A stretch of DNA of 32,880 bases from a virus: IMG/VR virus record IMGVR_UViG_3300017757_000060, positions 1 through 32,880 of that record, one strand, 5' to 3'. The notes under the pieces were generated by a model that did not search any database, had not been told where the DNA came from, and saw nothing but the letters and a program-made list of their open reading frames with translations. Below, in pieces: positions 30,239-32,880 of the stretch. The stretch's first letter is position 1. Every line of letters starts with the position of its first letter. A program made the translations under genes and the position numbers.

Positions 30239-30618
30239 AACAAAACTTATTTTCAAATTTAACAAAAAAAGATGGTAAATTAGAATATAATATAAAAGCA
30301 CAGGAAACTATTTATAATAAATTTATAGATAGTCTTCCTGAAGGAGCTAAAGTAGAAGTATTTGTAAGTGTATCAGGTGACAATGGTACTAATGCACAAA
30401 TAGCAAAAATACATGTTAGTATAAGGCAACTAGCTAATGATGTAGGTTACAGTTTTAGTGAAATGAAACTACAAATAAAAAGAAGAGCAGGATTATGCTT
30501 TAATAAAAATGGAGGAGAATACTGCAAATCATTTGGAGATTGTAGTAAAGAAGAGTTAAATTCTGTAATACAAGAGATTATAGAATTAGGTGATGAATTA
30601 GGATCTAATCTTCGTTAG
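30235..30618 (+). CDS. hypothetical protein (127 aa)
   Basis: This 127-residue protein begins MKQNLFSNLTKKDGKLEYNI. It has a beta segment (AKVEVFVSVSGDNGTNAQIA), a helical and basic middle (SEMKLQIKRRAGLCFNKNG) and an acidic helical end (ELNSVIQEIIELGDELGSNL). No family recognised. Its 3' end converges with, and overlaps by 14 bases, a minus-strand gene. It is the last of the tightly coupled run 28222-30618. Confidence 0.6.
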   Translation: MKQNLFSNLTKKDGKLEYNIKAQETIYNKFIDSLPEGAKVEVFVSVSGDNGTNAQIAKIHVSIRQLANDVGYSFSEMKLQIKRRAGLCFNKNGGEYCKSFGDCSKEELNSVIQEIIELGDELGSNLR

Positions 30619-31120
30619 AAGTTTTACCTTTTTTCTTATCATTAGATAAATTTATATCACCAGGAACTTTAGACATATAAGATTTTATATTTTCTTTATA
30701 TGCTTTTTCTAAGCCAACAGGATCTGGATCACTATTCATTGTATTTAATAAATCAGAAATTGATTCATCAAGTTTTTCTTCAGTAGCAATAGTATGACCT
30801 TGCTCTGCAGCTTGATGATTAATTTCATTTATAAAAGTCATTAGTGTCCATACTGAATTTAATAATGGATCATATGGATCATCTTCTTTTTTATTTTTAA
30901 AATTATCTTGAATATGCTGCATTACAGCAATAACTTCATCTTCATTGTGTGAGGCCATTATGTAATTTAATGTTTCTGCAAGATAATCTCTAAACCAGCC
31001 TAACACAGGAATATCAATTACTGCATTTCTGTTTATAGTAACAACTTTATTATCTGCTAAGTGTTTTTTAGTTTTTTCTAAATTAGCTTTTTTTTGTTTT
31101 GCTGTTAGTGGTTTTGCCAT
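30605..31120 (-). CDS. hypothetical protein in a minus-strand island
   Basis: This 171-residue protein starts with a basic helix (MAKPLTAKQKKANLEKTKKH) and continues helical (VLGWFRDYLAETLNYIMASH, NSVWTLMTFINEINHQAAEQ) with a Lys-rich tail. No family recognised. It is transcribed against the surrounding plus-strand genes, apart from its 50-aa companion, and overlaps the preceding convergent gene by 14 bases. The minus-strand promoter-like site at 31245-31266 would drive it. Expression with the late module is a fair inference. Confidence 0.6.
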   Translation of the reverse strand: MAKPLTAKQKKANLEKTKKHLADNKVVTINRNAVIDIPVLGWFRDYLAETLNYIMASHNEDEVIAVMQHIQDNFKNKKEDDPYDPLLNSVWTLMTFINEINHQAAEQGHTIATEEKLDESISDLLNTMNSDPDPVGLEKAYKENIKSYMSKVPGDINLSNDKKKGKTSNED

Positions 31121-31235
31121 TTTTTAATAAGTTTAATTTTTTATAATTATTCAGGTTTCTTTTAACCTGTAATTTAATTAATGAAGGTTCTTCACAAAGT
31201 TTATAAATATCTGCAATTGACATTAAATGTATCAT
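31083..31235 (-). CDS. small hypothetical protein (50 aa) at the start of the minus island
   Basis: This frame runs MIHLMSIADIYKLCEEPSLI, then KLQVKRNLNNYKKLNLLKNG and a Lys/Thr tail. It lies between the promoter-like site at 31245-31266 and the 171-aa gene, whose start it overlaps by 38 bases in another frame. Amphipathic residue order argues for coding. An ATG at 31223 (MSIAD) is an equally likely start. It could also be part of the leader only. Confidence 0.45.
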   Translation of the reverse strand: MIHLMSIADIYKLCEEPSLIKLQVKRNLNNYKKLNLLKNGKTTNSKTKKS

Positions 31236-31244
31236 GTTGCAAAT

Positions 31245-31266
31245 ATATTAATAATATACAAAAAAA
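31245..31266 (-). promoter_or_regulatory. candidate late promoter, site f
   Basis: The minus-strand sequence reads TTTTTTTGTATATTATTAAT, with the shared 9-mer at 31251-31259, and a TATATTTG -7-like box follows. It is 16 bases before the 50-aa ATG and about 131 before the 171-aa ATG. It is on the minus strand although the neighbouring genes are on plus, which supports it as a real promoter of the minus island. Confidence 0.55.
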
Positions 31267-31273
31267 CAATTAT

Positions 31274-32044
31274 ATGGATAAAAAATTAATAGAACACTTT
31301 GTAAAAGAGTATGATAACATAAGAAACAAAGATAGAATATATAGAGAGACAGAAACAGTTGGTGGTTTAAAAACTTATTACACATTAGATGATTATTTGG
31401 GAAAAGGTTTGCCTAAGACAACAGAAATTGATATATTTGCATACTTTAAAAAATCAAAAAATATGTGGGAATTATTCCAACAAATATTACAAGAAAAAAT
31501 GACTCCAAATCAATTTTTAGTGCTTTATGGTATGAAAAAAAGCCTTTCAATTCCTTTGGATAATATACAAGATGAAGTTAAATGTCTTCATAAGTTAGAA
31601 TTATTAAAAGATAACAAACTAACTGCTAAAGGTAAAAGAACAATAAATAAATATGAAAGTTATTTTGTTAAAGCCAAAAAGAAAACATCTATACAATTGA
31701 TGGGTAAAAAATTTGCTACTAAACTTAATGAGTATAGAGAAATCTTTCCTGCAGGTAAATTACCAAGTGGTAAACCGGCAAGAGTTAATGTTAGAACTTT
31801 AGAAAATTCATTTAGATGGTTTTTTGAAACTTATGATTTTAGTTGGGATGAAATAATTGATGCAACAAGAATGTATGTTAATGAGTACAGAGATGCTCAA
31901 TATATGTATATGAAAACAAGTCAATATTTTGTTGCTAAGGAAGATAAAAATAAGGTTAAATCTTCAGACCTTGCTGATTATTGTGATATGATTAGAGATG
32001 GTGTATCAACTGAAGATGATCACTTTAAAGAAAATGTAGTATGA
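31274..32044 (+). CDS. putative replisome-organiser or helicase-loading protein
   Basis: This 256-residue protein is helical and polar. Its N-terminal half holds VKEYDNIRNKDRIYRETET and LTAKGKRTINKYESYFVKAK, where HKLELLKDNKLTAKG looks like a helix-turn-helix or wing segment. Its C-terminal half has ENSFRWFFETYDFSWDEIID and YMYMKTSQYFVAKEDKNKV. Such proteins just upstream of a DnaB-type helicase in phages often load the helicase; that role is inferred from position. ATG 31274 is chosen over 31181 because the promoter-like element lies between. It overlaps the helicase start by four bases (ATGA). Confidence 0.55.
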   Translation: MDKKLIEHFVKEYDNIRNKDRIYRETETVGGLKTYYTLDDYLGKGLPKTTEIDIFAYFKKSKNMWELFQQILQEKMTPNQFLVLYGMKKSLSIPLDNIQDEVKCLHKLELLKDNKLTAKGKRTINKYESYFVKAKKKTSIQLMGKKFATKLNEYREIFPAGKLPSGKPARVNVRTLENSFRWFFETYDFSWDEIIDATRMYVNEYRDAQYMYMKTSQYFVAKEDKNKVKSSDLADYCDMIRDGVSTEDDHFKENVV

Positions 32045-32880
32045 GTAATGATAAACTTTGGAATGGACAATATACAGCATTTAATGAAGCTCTTAAATAT
32101 ATGCTTGATAGGCAAAGTGGTAAAGAGAAATCAATACAAACACCTTGGCCAAAATTTAATGATGCAGTTACAGATGGTTTAGAATGGAATACACTTACAG
32201 TTATAGGCGGAAGACCTGGTAGTGGTAAAACACTAATTAAAGATCAAATAATTAGAGAATCATTTGTTCGTAATCCTGGAGAAGACTATAGAGTATTAGA
32301 ATTTCAATTTGAAATGGTTGGTAGGACTTCAGCATTAAGAGAGTTTAGCTCTATTACAGGTAAAACATATAAAGAATTATGTAGTGCAGGTACAGTGTTA
32401 GATCCAGCAACTTTTAAACAATGCCATGAGTATTCCAAAGAAAGAATTAAATATCCTGTTGACATTGTCTCAACTCCAATGACTGTAAATCAAATGAGAG
32501 AAACAGTTGATAAATATATGGAAGAGCACAAAGGTCAAAAGACTATAATAACTCTTGATCATAGTATACTTGTAAAAAGAGCACCTTACCAAAATAATAG
32601 ATTAGATATGCTATTTGAATTAGGTGAATTTTTTACACAAACTAAACGTGAGTATCCTTGTATGTTTATATGTTTATCACAATTAAATAGAAATATAGAT
32701 AATCCTGACAGAGCAGTAGACGGTAAGTATGGTAATTATGTACTTGAATCAGATATATTTGGTTCAGATGCAATGTTACAGCACGCTGATACGCTAATAG
32801 GTATTAACCGTCCAGCTAAACAAAAGATTAGATTTTATGGACCTGATAGATATATTATACAAGATGATAAAACATTAGTA
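32041..32880 (+). CDS. dnaB: DnaB-type replicative helicase, cut by the window end (partial)
   Basis: The visible 280 residues cover the RecA-like ATPase core: Walker A IGGRPGSGKT (55-64), the LEFQFEMVGRTSALREFSSI region equivalent to the DnaB SLEMS motif, Walker B IITLDHS, and FICLSQLNRNID, the H3/H4 Gln motif. It lacks the usual N-terminal primase-binding domain, since the ATPase starts at about residue 35. That short form is seen in several phages. It unwinds the replication fork, probably with the protein upstream. The gene runs past the window end, so its full length is unknown. Confidence 0.9.
   Translation, partial: MSNDKLWNGQYTAFNEALKYMLDRQSGKEKSIQTPWPKFNDAVTDGLEWNTLTVIGGRPGSGKTLIKDQIIRESFVRNPGEDYRVLEFQFEMVGRTSALREFSSITGKTYKELCSAGTVLDPATFKQCHEYSKERIKYPVDIVSTPMTVNQMRETVDKYMEEHKGQKTIITLDHSILVKRAPYQNNRLDMLFELGEFFTQTKREYPCMFICLSQLNRNIDNPDRAVDGKYGNYVLESDIFGSDAMLQHADTLIGINRPAKQKIRFYGPDRYIIQDDKTLV

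Noticed and set aside
1-32880. CRISPR arrays, insertion sequences, integrase or attachment sites
   Set aside because: No direct repeats of array type, no transposase or integrase motif, and no att-like duplications were seen.

Overview
The window is part of the genome of a tailed double-stranded DNA phage. It is AT-rich, almost fully coding, and uses the standard bacterial code, with TAA, TAG and TGA all serving as stops. The best match from gene content and order is a crAss-like phage or close relative infecting a marine-type Bacteroidota host. The evidence is: a large terminase, portal, scaffold-like protein and major capsid protein in one block; a ring-protein-like gene; an IHF/HU-like protein, a PD-(D/E)XK nuclease, a SNF2/DEAD helicase, a DnaB-type helicase and a candidate SSB; A-rich gene leaders without Shine-Dalgarno sites; and a fibre protein carrying the GCxDPxAxNYxPxATxDDGSC repeat common in secreted proteins of marine Bacteroidota. 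The taxon is an inference from recognised families, not from a search.

Layout. Positions 96-22495 are a late module read on the minus strand. From 22495 downward: UVR-motif protein, staphylococcal-nuclease-like protein, four tiny Lys-rich proteins, PhoH-like ATPase, a YkuD-like putative lysin, a winged-helix-like protein, an IHF/HU-like protein, a Cys-rich protein, a PD-(D/E)XK nuclease, a conserved phage protein, GroES-like protein, TerL, portal, scaffold-like protein, a small beta-rich protein, major capsid protein, a capsid-associated protein, ring-like protein, an abundant-looking 495-aa structural protein, and fibre/appendage genes. The C-terminal end of a plus-strand gene enters at 1-150 and runs convergently into the last minus-strand gene.

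Positions 22496-22688 are a divergent control region. From 22689 on, a plus-strand early module begins with small unknown proteins separated by unusually structured non-coding DNA (22977-23493 and 23779-24019). It continues with small membrane proteins, a Rep-like HTH protein and the SSB candidate. A replication cluster follows (HNH protein, SNF2/DEAD helicase, lipoprotein, tiny proteins, putative helicase-loading protein, DnaB-type helicase cut by the window end). One small minus-strand island (30605-31262) interrupts it.

Control. A shared element with the exact 9-mer GTATATTAT (minus-strand sense) lies ahead of six minus-strand units and is a good candidate for a phage-specific promoter. 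Intrinsic terminators close the capsid gene, the 495-aa gene and the SSB unit. The least explained parts are the RNA-like structures at 22991-23063 (a possible pseudoknotted three-way junction), 23075-23172, 23781-23881 and 27184-27236. No tRNA, CRISPR array, insertion sequence or integrase was recognised.
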